From NCBI GenBank assembly GCA_015039465.1, contig MU130497.1, positions 1,176,238 through 1,240,237 of the forward strand: a stretch of DNA of 64,000 nucleotides. The letters run 5' to 3'. The position numbers and the translations under genes were made by a program. Shown here one piece after another: positions 1 to 9,564 of this stretch. Origin of the DNA: Phlegmacium glaucopus (lineage: Eukaryota > Basidiomycota > Agaricomycetes > Agaricales > Cortinariaceae). Below the pieces are notes generated by a model that saw only the letters and a program-made list of their open reading frames with translations, made no database searches and had not been told where the DNA came from. How positions within the stretch are numbered: the stretch's first letter is position 1; every line of letters begins with the position of its first letter.

Positions 1-1
1 T

Positions 2-544
2 TATAATCAGAAAAGGACTTCGGCACCGGAATACAAACCGGGAGACAAAGTATACCTGGATGCCAGCGACATACAAACAACAAGACCATCCAGGAAATTG
101 TCCCATCGGCACCTAGGCCCCTTTCCGATTGAAGAACGAGTCGGCAACAATGCTTACCGACTCCAACTTCCCTTGTTCATGAAATGGCTCCATCTGGTCT
201 TCAATGTGGTCAAACTGACTCCAGCCCTGATAGACCCGATCCCTGGAAGACGCATTCCGACTCCCCCACTTCCGGAAATCATTGATGGAGAAGAGGAGTG
301 GGTCGTCGAGGAAATCCTCGACAGCAGAGTTATAAACAGGAGATTCCGATACCTCGTGAAGTGGCAAGACTTCGGAATCGAACATAACACCTGGGAGCCT
401 CGGGAAAACATACATGCCCCCAAATTAGTTGCGGAATTCCACAAGAAGTACCCTGGAGCTCCGAAGCACATCAGGATGGCCAAATTCGAACAGTTTCCTT
501 TCGTGCCGGGACGTCACCTACCGAAGGGGGGGATGGACTGTTAG
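2..544 (+). CDS. Ty3/gypsy retrotransposon Pol, C-terminal end with chromodomain (partial)
   Basis: The frame is open from base 2 to the TAG-less stop region ending at 544 and lacks its 5' part, which lies left of the window. The first ~75 residues have the linker typical of the integrase C-terminus (GDKVYLD followed by HRHLGPFPIEERVGNNAYRL and LHLVFNVVKLTP). They are followed by a chromodomain with the WVVEEILDSR, YLVKWQDF and HNTWEP signatures. In chromoviruses this domain is thought to direct integration to marked heterochromatin. A purine-rich tract (523-538) and a probable LTR follow directly, as expected for the 3' end of such an element. No frame break is visible in this piece; whether the whole element is intact cannot be judged. 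Confidence 0.9.
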   Translation, partial: YNQKRTSAPEYKPGDKVYLDASDIQTTRPSRKLSHRHLGPFPIEERVGNNAYRLQLPLFMKWLHLVFNVVKLTPALIDPIPGRRIPTPPLPEIIDGEEEWVVEEILDSRVINRRFRYLVKWQDFGIEHNTWEPRENIHAPKLVAEFHKKYPGAPKHIRMAKFEQFPFVPGRHLPKGGMDC

Positions 545-951
545 GGGACACCCGACTTTAACCCAAACCTCAACTCTAGAATCATACACCCCACCTTTCC
601 GACGACCTCTGACCTTCCGTCCAACTCCGCTTCCGTCACCGGTTGACTCCGGAATCCCGTAGTTCCACTCCAACTCCGGTCCTCCGATTCACTCCGTCTT
701 TTATTTCTATTTTTCATATCGCACCACTTCTTATTTAATTCATTAATTATTATCGTATCATTCCTTTATTTATTTTATATCTCTGTTATGTCCATATTAG
801 TACTTAAACACCCCCAGCCTAGCAGGGATCCCCATCCTTTCCTCTTTGGATCCCCTGCTAGGTAAGTCACTTGTAGATATCTTTTCTGAAATATTATTAA
901 CTTTGGATCCCCTGCTAGCTTGACTAAGTCAGCGTCGCAGTTGCCCTAACA
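539..951 (+). repeat. Probable 3' LTR of the Ty3/gypsy element
   Basis: The segment starts TGTTAGGG immediately after the polypurine tract and ends CCCTAACA, giving perfect 8-bp terminal inverted repeats and a 413-bp length suitable for an LTR. It also holds an internal hairpin: CCTAGCAGGGATCC at 818-831 faces GGATCCCCTGCTAGG at 848-862, and a third copy of the right arm lies at 904-918. The 5' LTR is outside the window, so identity between LTRs and the target duplication cannot be tested. Confidence 0.7.
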
Positions 952-1372
952 CCCGCCTTACGTTCCGCAAGTTGCTGTAAAGATATTGAAATATTCTTTA
1001 TGCAAGTCCAATGAACGACCTTCACAGGCCTCTGTATACACGCACTACTCATCACATGCACACAAGCAGTGATGACAATATGAAACCAAACACTGTGACA
1101 TCGAAATGAAACAATAGCAGTGACGTCGAAGTAAGACTGGAACATCTCACAAAGATGGCCCGAGGAGAGACACAGTGAAAGGTTCAAAAACGAGTCTGTT
1201 CAGACTCTAAGTCCTTATCTTCGCTCACTGTCTCTCCAGGTATGATTCCTAAAAAACTCCCTACTTTGTATTGTTGATCTTCACTCACTACCTATCACAG
1301 GAGAGCCCGTAGTGTAGAGACAAGAGTTCTTTTCATCGTATCATTCTTCACATCGTGGTACCACACTCAACT
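952..1372. other. Stretch without recognised gene between LTR and YR retroelement
   Basis: No coding region could be supported here. It probably holds the 5' non-coding end of the following tyrosine-recombinase retroelement, but I found no clear split direct repeat matching the sequence downstream of 5450. Confidence 0.4.
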
Positions 1373-2668
1373 ATGACTCATGGCTCAACCACCGAACCCG
1401 AATCACCATTCGCTGCTGAACCGATTGTGCACGATCCTACAGGATCCGGCTATGCCGACTCTATTGCTATGGTTGACCAGTCCAAATCCATCAACCCAAC
1501 CGATTGAGTCTCTGAATCCTCCTCACACACCAGATCAACCGACTCTCCTCCAGAGAATGAGCGGATCAAACTCATCTCTGAACTCGACTCATCAGTTGAA
1601 CAATTCCAAACCGGACTCATCAGTAAAACAAAAGCTATCTCAACGATCCTCCGAATACTCGGAGAGAACACTCATGTCACGAGTGATGAATCTCAAAAGG
1701 AAAAAATGTTTAAATCATACCTCGCCGAAATCCTCTCCTTCCAACATTCCATCAATGGACCAAATCCAGACTTGACCCGAACCCAGTCAACTCGAACAGA
1801 CGTCATCCCAAAAGGAAGAGAGGATCAAGTCCATAAATCGCGAGAACGTGATGAAAATGAATCAGGAGACAATGTTGAAGAACAACCCTCCAAATGACAA
1901 AGACTTAACAAATCCAACATGCCTTGGATCACCACAAATGATGTCGCATCATCCAAATTTATTCACCCCAGTAGCCAAGAGACCTGTCGGCTACTGCGAA
2001 CTTACAACAACGACATTGCTAGAGCCAAGTTCTTTGCAAAGATTGCACCCAACTCTCCCACCGGAATCCCTTCATCCCAATGGGAACAAATCTTTAGAGG
2101 AGATGCAGTTGATCTCAACCAAATCCTCACATCACTCCACCATGTTAGCATTGATGAAGAGAGAAAGGGTCGCGTGGGAGACGCAGAGATATCTTTCGGA
2201 GTCCCTGAAGCCAAAAAGCATGTGCGGACGGCATCAGAATGGTCATCCGCTTGGAGACGCGCCTCTAAGGCAATTGCCCCTGCTTTCCCGCATCGAAGGG
2301 ACAAACTCCTCAACTATGGAGACTACATCGAAGAAGAATTTGCGGCCACACTACATTCATCCCACCATCAAATCATCCTGTACAACATTGCCCTCCAAAA
2401 TGAAGTCGGAGCTGGACAGCACGTCCTCCTCACAGAAACACATCATTTCACCCGTCTATACTCAGCAATCATTATGCCGGATGGAATCAAGAGTCATTCT
2501 GTCTCCTCAGCCACAAAGAAACCCACAACATTTCAGAACCTTGCGAAACCCAAAATTTGTAACAAGTTCAACAACAGCTCCTGCAAAATGTCCAATGCCG
2601 ATTGTAACGTCTGCAAAAACTGCAAGAGATCAGGACATGGAAAGAAAGACTGTCCAGGAGGGACCTAA
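1373..2668 (+). pseudogene. gag-like ORF of YR retroelement, two in-frame TGA stops
   Basis: A single reading frame runs from ATG 1373 to TAA 2668, broken only by TGA at 1505-1507 and at 1895-1897. The N-terminal third is Ser/Thr/Glu-rich. The longest open part (1919-2668, 249 aa) ends in a cysteine-rich knuckle: CNKFNNSSC, then CNVCKNCKRSGHGKKDC. This is the pattern of ORF1 proteins in fungal YR retroelements, presumed to bind element RNA. Both stops could come from CGA by a single C-to-T change. The stop overlaps the start region of the RT frame, as is usual for polycistronic elements. Confidence 0.7.
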
Positions 2669-2729
2669 GGAGATATATGGTCTGCAACCAAAATATTTGA
2701 GACACAATTTCTGGGAAGAGTCATCCACC

Positions 2730-4413
2730 ATGTCTCCTACCACAGCTGAGTGGTCTGAATATGCTAGCCCACTTCCTCATCCACCCCCACTAGAGACCAT
2801 GAATCCTATCATCCACGAAACTATAACTAACAACCCTGATTTATTCCAGATCATTACTCCTATCAATGTTGACAGGTTTGAACAGCTACTCGTCAACCAT
2901 CCGAATCAACCATTCGTTCACTCTGTATGCCAAGGCCTTCGTGAAGGCTTCTGGCCATGGGCAGATACACTTTCAGACGACTTCCCCTTGACTCATGACA
3001 AATCTCATCCGCCACCTGCAGACCTCAAGAGGTCTTCATTCATCCAGTCTCAATGCGAAATCGAAGTCAAGAAGAACCGCTTCTCGAAACCATTTGGTCC
3101 CGATCTCCTACCAGGGATGTACTCAATGCCGGTCTACACAGTTGATAAACCAAACTCAACCAATTTATGTCTCGTAACCAACCACAGCGCTGGGCGGTTC
3201 GCACTCAACAACATGATAGACCATACCTGCATCACTGGTTTGCTCTTGACAACCTTCGTCACCTGGGAGAAATTCTCCTTGACGTCAGATGCTCAATAGG
3301 CAATGTTCCAGTTACCATGTGGAAATCAGATATTTCAGAAGCTTATTGTCTCCTGCCCATTCATCCAGTATGGCAAATAAAACAAGTTAACACTGTCAAT
3401 GGCCTTTGCTACGTCAACCGAAACTTGGCCTTCGGAAGTAGCGCGTCACCTGGAATCTTTATATCCTTCAACAGTCTCATTGCCTGGATCGCGAAGTATG
3501 TCAAATTCTTTGATTACTTAGCTAACTATGTAGATGATTCATCCGGATGCAATCTCATCCACAATACACTCCTCTATGATCCTTATCAGCGCCAACTCCC
3601 TTCCCATCAGAAACAATTACTTGACCTATGGGACGAGTTAGGTATCCCTCACAAACTCCACAAACAAGTATTGGGATGTCCACTAACTATCATTGGCATT
3701 GATGTGGACCCCAACACCATGACACTTTCCCTTCCTGACTCGGCTAGAACTCAACTCATTGAAGAACTTACTTTTTGGGCCTCAAAACCGACCAAACCGT
3801 CATCCGGTAGCTTCAAACTCAAACATTGGGAAAGACTGACTGGTTGGTTCAACTGGGCTCTGAACATTTACCCTCATCTCCGACTGGCACTCAACAACGT
3901 CTATTCAAAGATTGGAGGCAAGCGGAATAGAGAACAACAGATCTACATTAATAATGCCATCCAAGATGACTTCCTGTGGGCTATTCACCACATTGAAGCA
4001 TCCGACGGCGTACATCTCCTCAAGTCCATGCATTGGGACCCTTCCATTGCCAATTTCACCATATTCTGCGATGCTTGCCCTGAAGGACTCGGTTTTTGGT
4101 ACCCTTCCAACAAAACCGGCTACTACGCTCCTACTCCTGTCAATGTACCGACTGAATTTATTTTTTACTACAAAAGTCTCTGCGTACTTTCAGCTCTTAC
4201 CAATCTTCAAAAGAAAGCCCACCGTGGATCATGGATCATCATTTACACCGACAACTCCAATACGGTGGACATCTTTCATTCATACCAACTTCCCTCCCAG
4301 CATACAATCACCTTCTCAAAAATGCGGTCGACATCATACTTGAAAATGACTACAGCCTCCGAGTCCTGCACGTCACCAGAACCAATAATGTCGTTGCGGA
4401 TGCTTTGTCTTGA
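2730..4413 (+). pseudogene. Reverse transcriptase-RNase H of YR retroelement, frameshifted
   Basis: The reading begins in the frame of ATG 2730 and carries the N-terminal RT region (LLPGMYSMPVYTVDKP, LCLVTNHSAGRFALNN). At about 3220-3235 the homology moves to another frame, which continues with FALDNLRHLGEIL, the KSDISEAY core and YVDDSSG, the catalytic motif. RNase H follows, with FCDAC and IYTDNSNTVD acidic motifs. Near 4285 the homology changes frame again and finishes with VLHVTRTNNVVADALS and a TGA. The two frame changes make this non-functional unless they are sequencing errors; neither has the slippery heptamer expected for programmed shifting in the RT core. Confidence 0.8.
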
Positions 4414-4536
4414 GTAAAGTTTTCCATCACACTATCACATGAACCTGACTCCCGCCTCTTTACTTTCAATCCCCCCGGCCTGGTGGGGTCATCAGTATGA
4501 ACCCCACAACCTACCCATCTAGACAGCCACCTATGC

Positions 4537-5449
4537 TTGGCCTGGTCTAGACATCGTCTCTTGCAGGAACGGGCCATTGCCATCGGTCATGCAATTGATA
4601 CCACAACCCTCAAATTGTATAATTCCGCCTTAAATTCCTATCTATCCTTTGTCAGAATCCACGAAATGCCTGTTGATCCTACCCCCGAAACCCTCTCATT
4701 CTTTACTGTCTACATGTGCCACCACATTAACCCAAAATCAGTTGCCTCTTACCTTTCGGGTATCGCGCAGCAACTAGAACCTTTTTTCCCAGAAGTCCGG
4801 AGATCTCAATGTTCCTCTTTGGTGGAACGCACTCTCAGGGGATGTATGCGACTTAAAGGCATCGCCACCAACAGAAAGCAAGCCTTAACAACTGAAGACT
4901 TATCCCTCGTCCCTCCATGACGACCGATTATTCGTCTCCCTTCTACTTACCAGCTTCTTCACTCTCCTCCGTCTGGGCAGGCTCACGTTTCCAGACGACA
5001 CCAGTCTCCATAACTGGCGGAAAATATCCAAACGGTCATCGCTCGTCATCACCAACGAACAGTACAAATTTCAACTCCCATCCCACAAAGCCGATCGTTT
5101 CTTTGAAGGCAACTGGATCATAGTAAAGAAACATCAATTTTCCCACATCAACCCCCTATCATTCTTTCACCACTACATAACAAGTCGCGATCACCTCTTC
5201 CCCCTGGCATCACCTCTATGGCTCACATCACAGGGGAATGTGCCCACACGTCAATTTTTCATGACCCGACTTCACAAATTCTTTAACAAAGATGTTGGTG
5301 GTCACTCAATGCGAGCAGGCGGTGCAACATCCCTAGCTGAAAATGGAGTGCCCCCCCTCGATTATCCAGCCCATGGGCCGCTGGTCCTCCGACACATTCC
5401 TCATCTACATCTGAAAGAATCCAGTCCTCGTTCAGGCCCTCCTATATGC
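4537..5449 (+). pseudogene. Tyrosine recombinase of YR retroelement, frameshifted
   Basis: The first 127 codons form a SAM-like N-terminal core-binding domain (LKLYNSALNSYLSFVRIHE). The frame changes at about 4916 and continues through LLRLGRLTF, which holds the first catalytic Arg, to GGHSMRAGGATSLAENG, the HxxR box. In a run of seven C (5351-5357) the frame changes once more. It then gives MGRWSSDTFLIYI, with the expected tryptophan and the presumptive nucleophile tyrosine. A TGA follows at once, where relatives have Arg, and homologous sequence (KNPVLVQALLYAK) resumes after it. Recombination activity must be lost. Confidence 0.8.
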
Positions 5450-5450
5450 T

Positions 5451-5963
5451 AAGTCCCCTATTAATTAATTTGCTCTCGTATCCTTTATTTCTCGTCTATT
5501 GTATTCTTGCCTAATCTGTTCCCCAATCCCTGTATTGTAGCATTCAACCCCCCCCCTAATTTGTACCATATAATCCTTTTCTTTTATCTCTTCCTCTCCT
5601 CTCATCGCTTTACTCATCCCCTTTTTTTTAAAAAATAAAAATAAAAATTAATATAGCTGTACCTAGTTAGAGATAAATGTTTATTAGACCGTTCAGCTGG
5701 CCTGAGAGCCGCCGAACCGGCTCGACATGCTACTTAACTCGCATCTCTCACTCCCGGTCATCATTGGAACAGGGTAAGCCCCTGTAAGCCCGATTGCGTC
5801 GTCGTGTTCTGCCTCCTTCCATTGATGAACACCCTTAACTCACCTTTTCATCATGCCTATGGTGCATTTCTGGCTCAGTTCAACTCTACAATTCCAATCC
5901 ATACCATCGGGTGTTCAAGGTATTTTGTCAGTAGCACAACGAGAATGCATGATTTTTTTTTTG
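5451..5963. other. Non-coding 3' flank of the YR retroelement
   Basis: Pyrimidine-rich sequence is followed by an A/T tract near 5625-5655. I see no gene and could not place the terminal repeats of the retroelement here. Confidence 0.4.
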
Positions 5964-6237
5964 GAAATCTAGCAGCTGCTGATGGGCACAATGATAGATC
6001 ACTCGAGTACAACTAACATACATTGATATAAAACTTGTTTTTCCCATCCCAGTTTGTAATATGGTGAATAGATCAATACTATTAAGTAGTGATTCCTTCG
6101 ATCTGGATATCATGTGGGTCCTATGGGAGGAATTTGGAGAATTTGGCGGCAGAGTGCATGGCTGTAGATGGCTGTCCCGGTGAGCCAAATTTGAATGCCG
6201 AGTTTTGTGCCTTAGGGCGATAGGGCACGCTCATATC
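5964..6237 (+). repeat. Dispersed repeat, copy 1 (about 275 bp)
   Basis: This segment, from GAAATCTAGCAGCTGCTG to the GCTCATATC end, aligns along its full length with the reverse complement of 26147-26428, at roughly 85-90 percent identity by eye. No coding potential and no terminal inverted repeats were seen. Homology stops exactly where the sequence AGGACCC begins at 6238, the same start as the hAT-like elements nearby, so a truncated copy of that family may abut it. Confidence 0.75.
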
Positions 6238-7309
6238 AGGACCCTGGGCAATGGTAGGAGAGTGAGGCACAGGTGAGGCCTGTTCCCGGAAACCTTTGGC
6301 ACCTTCCGTCCGGACAGAGGTTAAGTCTTTTTGTCCGAATTGCACCTGGCCTCCTCAAAATTTGGTCCGGATCTCTGTACCTATAGTCTCCTATAGTCTC
6401 CTAAAACAGACCTAATGATAATGTGATGACAATTGATCACTACTATATAAGGTCTGTCTCAATTTGACAGCCCTTTGGTGTGGGTCGATTCGGCGTACTT
6501 GGTCAAAAATCAACACATTTGAACATCACGTGGTATGGCAAATCTAATCTAATCTTGTCAGCGTCACAAGAATATAGCAGAATTAAAATATTCTACAGTA
6601 TATAAAAACCACTACACCGAGGGCATTTTGGCAATCAACAGTCTTGAGAAAATTGAAATACATTATCGTTGAAATCAGCTCACGTGTTTAGTACATGTGA
6701 TTCTAGAATCGGAATTCTGGCACCGAAGGAACCCACCCTGCCATGTAATGGACTTAGACCAGGACCCCTGAAAGTACCCTTGGAACCCATATCCAAAAAG
6801 TCGAAATTTTCCAAATTTTTATCCGGACGGTTTTGGGTGATTTCTATCTGGATGGCGGATCTGGGTCCAGGTATGGGCAAATTTTATCTGGATGCAGATC
6901 TGGGTTACCCAAAAACCATTATTTTCACTTTTTTCGCTTTAAAATGCACATTTCTCGCTCGGCGGCTTCTCTGGAGCTCTATTACACATGCTACAAGCCT
7001 CTCATAAGTGAACAAGCCTAGTACATTAGGATTCCACAAAAATACAGCAAATCTTGCCATTTCGAGGCCCAGCTAAGCTTGTCCTCTGCCAGTTTTTTCC
7101 TTCCAGCAAGAGCTACTGCCTTGCTGCTACCTTTGATATCCGGCTTGTCATGGATTTCGATGAAGTCTGGTGATGACATGGGGTACGAGATGTGAACAGG
7201 AGATGAAAACTCTAGATTACAGAACTGGTGTGATAAAATTTGGCTGAGCGCAATACATCTTATCTTGTGAAGTAGAGTACAGGATATAATACTTGAAATG
7301 CATGTCTAG

Positions 7310-7380
7310 TTTATGTAGTGGTTAATGTCTCAGTTGATGACCTTCTGGAAGGTCTTGCGTTCAGTTCCCCACTTGCACCC
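7310..7380 (+). repeat. tRNA-derived SINE-like segment
   Basis: An A-box-like TAGTGGTTAATGT and a B-box-like GTTCAGTTCCCC sit at tRNA spacing with a short anticodon-arm-like hairpin between them (GACC...GGTC). The acceptor stem does not pair properly, so a functional tRNA is unlikely; an internal RNA polymerase III promoter of a SINE fits better. It lies inside the 1190-bp hAT-like element, just left of the nested element. Confidence 0.4.
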
Positions 7381-7396
7381 ATTTTTTATCCGGAAG

Positions 7397-7796
7397 TAGG
7401 GAATGTCACGGGTTTTGACTATCTGGGCCTGTAGCTACAAATTCTGTGATCTCAGAACTTTTTTTTTTATCCAAATCCGTTGAGAAATGGGTGAGTTATA
7501 TACCCCTACCAAGTTTCGGCCTTGAATTCAAAGAATTGTGCCCTCAGCATCATTTTTGCTGACATAGGTTGCCCAAAATGGCCAATTTCCAAATTTGGCG
7601 AACCCGTGGTCACTAATTGGTGTGCTGTGACATCACAATTGACCATAGGCCCCTGAAAATTTGCACAGCTGTAGCTTAGTGAGTTCTTCACCAATTTACA
7701 TGAAAAAATTTGCAAAATGTTCAGAAAATTCAGGGCTATCACATAATATGTAAAAAAACCCGTCGTTAACCCGCGGGTAACCCGTGACATTCCCTA
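7397..7796. mobile_element. Nested non-autonomous hAT-like element, 400 bp
   Basis: The ends are TAGGGAATGTCACGGGTT and its exact reverse complement, an 18-bp terminal inverted repeat starting with the TAGGG usual for hAT. The flanks carry an exact 8-bp direct repeat TCCGGAAG (7389-7396 and 7797-7804). It has no coding capacity. Its insertion into the 1190-bp element shows that element is older. Confidence 0.85.
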
Positions 7797-8006
7797 TCCG
7801 GAAGCGGCTCTGGGTTAGGTCGGCCGGTCCAATTTCTATCCGGCCAAAATGGCCCAATTTCTATCCGGACAGTGCTATGGGTTTCCAAAAAATTTCCAGA
7901 ATTTTTATCCGGATCGGGATATGGGTTCCAAGGGTACTTTCAGGGGTCCTCTTAGACCGTCCACACGTGGACGATCTTGGTACGACGCTGGGTACATTAG
8001 GCAACA

Positions 8007-8071
8007 TTCCATCGCACCATTTTTGGGCATACTTTGTTTATGTTTTTTTTATCTTGTTTGTTTCCATAAAT
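8007..8071 (+). repeat. Inverted repeat, left arm (leader of the deaminase gene)
   Basis: TTCCATCGCACCATTTTTGG and the following bases to CATAAAT recur in reverse complement at 12415-12476. The two differ only by three T in a T-run and one C/T change. This arm lies 39-103 bp upstream of the deaminase ATG, so it is probably its core promoter or 5' leader. Confidence 0.85.
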
Positions 8072-8109
8072 TGCATCCCCATCGCTTACTTAAACTTATA
8101 AAGGTCATC

Positions 8110-9564
8110 ATGGCTCAAACATCCATATCCCAAGAGCACCTTTCAGAAGCACTGCGACTCTTGCATGAGTTTCGTTACTCAGATCTTGACATGCCCTACC
8201 AGTCCGCTGGGGCTCAGAGCAATAAGGACATCCGAGAGCCAAGCACCCATACCGACATGCGTGTACTCGACATGATCGCTGTTTGCTTGACCACTGGAAA
8301 ACCCGGCGATGTCGTTGCTGCTGCTTTCGACAAACACGAGGGTATCACTCTTGTTCTAGCGAAGAATGGGGACGTCCTTCCTGCGGACTATGCGGCGACG
8401 GCTACATTCTTGTCTGCCTTGGCAAAGGCCAGTGGTTGGATAGACCTTCTCCCTTTCCTAGTCAGACACAGCAAAGAAAACTTGGACAAACGGATCAGGA
8501 ATCTACACCAATCCATCATAGATATCAACAACGATTTACAATCGGCAGTCGCGCAACATCCGTTTCGGACTATGGAAGAAGAGTTTCCCCGCTCAAATTA
8601 TCACAGAGCCATGTATCCGGGTCAGCGAGTAACACCTGATCGCGTGCTTGACGACCTCATTCGCACATGCAGGGATGCATCCACATTCGAGATGCAAGTA
8701 GACAAGACGTCGTTACAGCAATATGTACAACTCTTCGGTGCTGCAGAAGCTTTACAGAGCTCTCGTTTTTTGCGCCTGCTCAATAACGATAGCAATCTTT
8801 TGAATTCGGAGCGCAGGGAACGTGCAGAGAGGTTGAAGCGACGTCTAGCGAAAATTTGCCAATACGCCAGAATCGGGCAACTTATAAAGATGGTGAAGCG
8901 ATTACCCAATATTCCGTTCCGCTGGGTTCAGGGAAACCTCATTGGCACGGGGGAGGGGACATTTGAGATTTGTGCAGACCCGATGGATGCTGTGAGCCGC
9001 GGACTGCGGGGAGAGCTATCGTTAAAGGATATGGATGCAATCAACGAGCATTTTCCTCAGTTGGCCAGAAACTGGGAGCAGCGGCGATTCATCAACCCAC
9101 GCATCCATGCCGAACTTCGTATCATTCTCCATCTGAGCCCATCGTTGCTATCAAGATCGCTTACGGATTTCCTACACCCACGGGCGGCACAGCTACCCAT
9201 TGGTTGCAGCAAACGGAGCTGTCTTTGTTGTGTGTTGTGGATGGACGCATTCAATTACGATACTAGGATGCTATGGATGACGAGCGGTTCTCATGGCAAG
9301 CCATATGACAACTGGGCACTTCCAGGCGCAGCAAGCGAGATGGAAGGGGTCAGAGCCTGGCGTGGTTTTGATCAATACGTTATCAAGGGTGTTCACACGC
9401 GGCTAACAGATACCTTAGATTGGGTTAGGAATTTAACTCGGAAGCGGATCTCCGATGAGCGTGCATCCAGTGGCTCTGATAGCGACAGCTCTGAGTCTGC
9501 TGAAGATGCTCGTGTTCGGAAGATTTTGGCTGGCGATGTACTGGTTCTCCCAGATCTCGATTGA
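8110..9564 (+). CDS. OTT_1508-like cytidine/nucleic-acid deaminase family protein
   Basis: A 484-residue, intronless protein. The C-terminal third carries the zinc-deaminase signature: HAE around residues 333-335, where His would bind zinc and Glu act as proton shuttle. It is followed by PIGCSKRSCLCC, supplying the CxxC zinc ligands at about 371 and 374, and by SGSHGKPYDNWALPG. This is the pattern of the fungal OTT_1508/Bd3614-like deaminases, a family expanded in basidiomycetes; substrate and cellular role are unknown. The N-terminal 300 residues are helical and unrecognised, and the tail is Ser/Asp-rich. I chose ATG 8110 because the open frame upstream runs into a transposable element; TTATAAAG precedes it by about 15 bp. 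All catalytic residues seem present. Family assignment is by motif only. Confidence 0.8.
   Translation: MAQTSISQEHLSEALRLLHEFRYSDLDMPYQSAGAQSNKDIREPSTHTDMRVLDMIAVCLTTGKPGDVVAAAFDKHEGITLVLAKNGDVLPADYAATATFLSALAKASGWIDLLPFLVRHSKENLDKRIRNLHQSIIDINNDLQSAVAQHPFRTMEEEFPRSNYHRAMYPGQRVTPDRVLDDLIRTCRDASTFEMQVDKTSLQQYVQLFGAAEALQSSRFLRLLNNDSNLLNSERRERAERLKRRLAKICQYARIGQLIKMVKRLPNIPFRWVQGNLIGTGEGTFEICADPMDAVSRGLRGELSLKDMDAINEHFPQLARNWEQRRFINPRIHAELRIILHLSPSLLSRSLTDFLHPRAAQLPIGCSKRSCLCCVLWMDAFNYDTRMLWMTSGSHGKPYDNWALPGAASEMEGVRAWRGFDQYVIKGVHTRLTDTLDWVRNLTRKRISDERASSGSDSDSSESAEDARVRKILAGDVLVLPDLD

Larger units (their letters stand above)
1373..5450 (+). mobile_element. Decayed DIRS/Ngaro-like tyrosine-recombinase retroelement
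   Basis: Order on the + strand is gag-like ORF with zinc knuckle, reverse transcriptase with YVDD, RNase H, then tyrosine recombinase. RT plus RNase H followed by a tyrosine recombinase instead of a DDE integrase defines the DIRS/Ngaro order, and Ngaro-like elements are known from basidiomycetes. Each coding part is interrupted: two in-frame TGA stops in gag, two frame changes in RT-RNase H, two frame changes and one TGA in the recombinase. The copy is therefore inactive. Terminal repeats were not identified, so the limits given are those of the coding remains. Confidence 0.8.
6761..7950. mobile_element. Non-autonomous hAT-like element, 1190 bp, with nested insertion
   Basis: The element begins AGGACCCCTGAAAGTACCC and ends with its reverse complement; the terminal inverted repeats match perfectly over about 34 bp (6761-6794 against 7917-7950). 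It is flanked by an exact 8-bp direct repeat CTTAGACC (6753-6760 and 7951-7958). Eight-base target duplications are typical of the hAT superfamily. No transposase ORF is present, so it depends on an enzyme in trans. Subterminal sequence is rich in TATCCGGA-type motifs. It ends about 160 bp upstream of the deaminase start codon and carries a second complete element at 7397-7796. Confidence 0.85.

Noticed and set aside
3160..3240. Programmed ribosomal frameshift in the retroelement RT
   Set aside because: The frame change lies inside the RT domain, not at a gag-pol border, and no slippery site or downstream structure is evident; other breaks in the element point to decay.
7849..8109. N-terminal extension of the deaminase frame
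   Set aside because: The frame is open upstream of ATG 8110, but this part lies in the hAT-like element end and the inverted-repeat leader and has non-protein-like composition.
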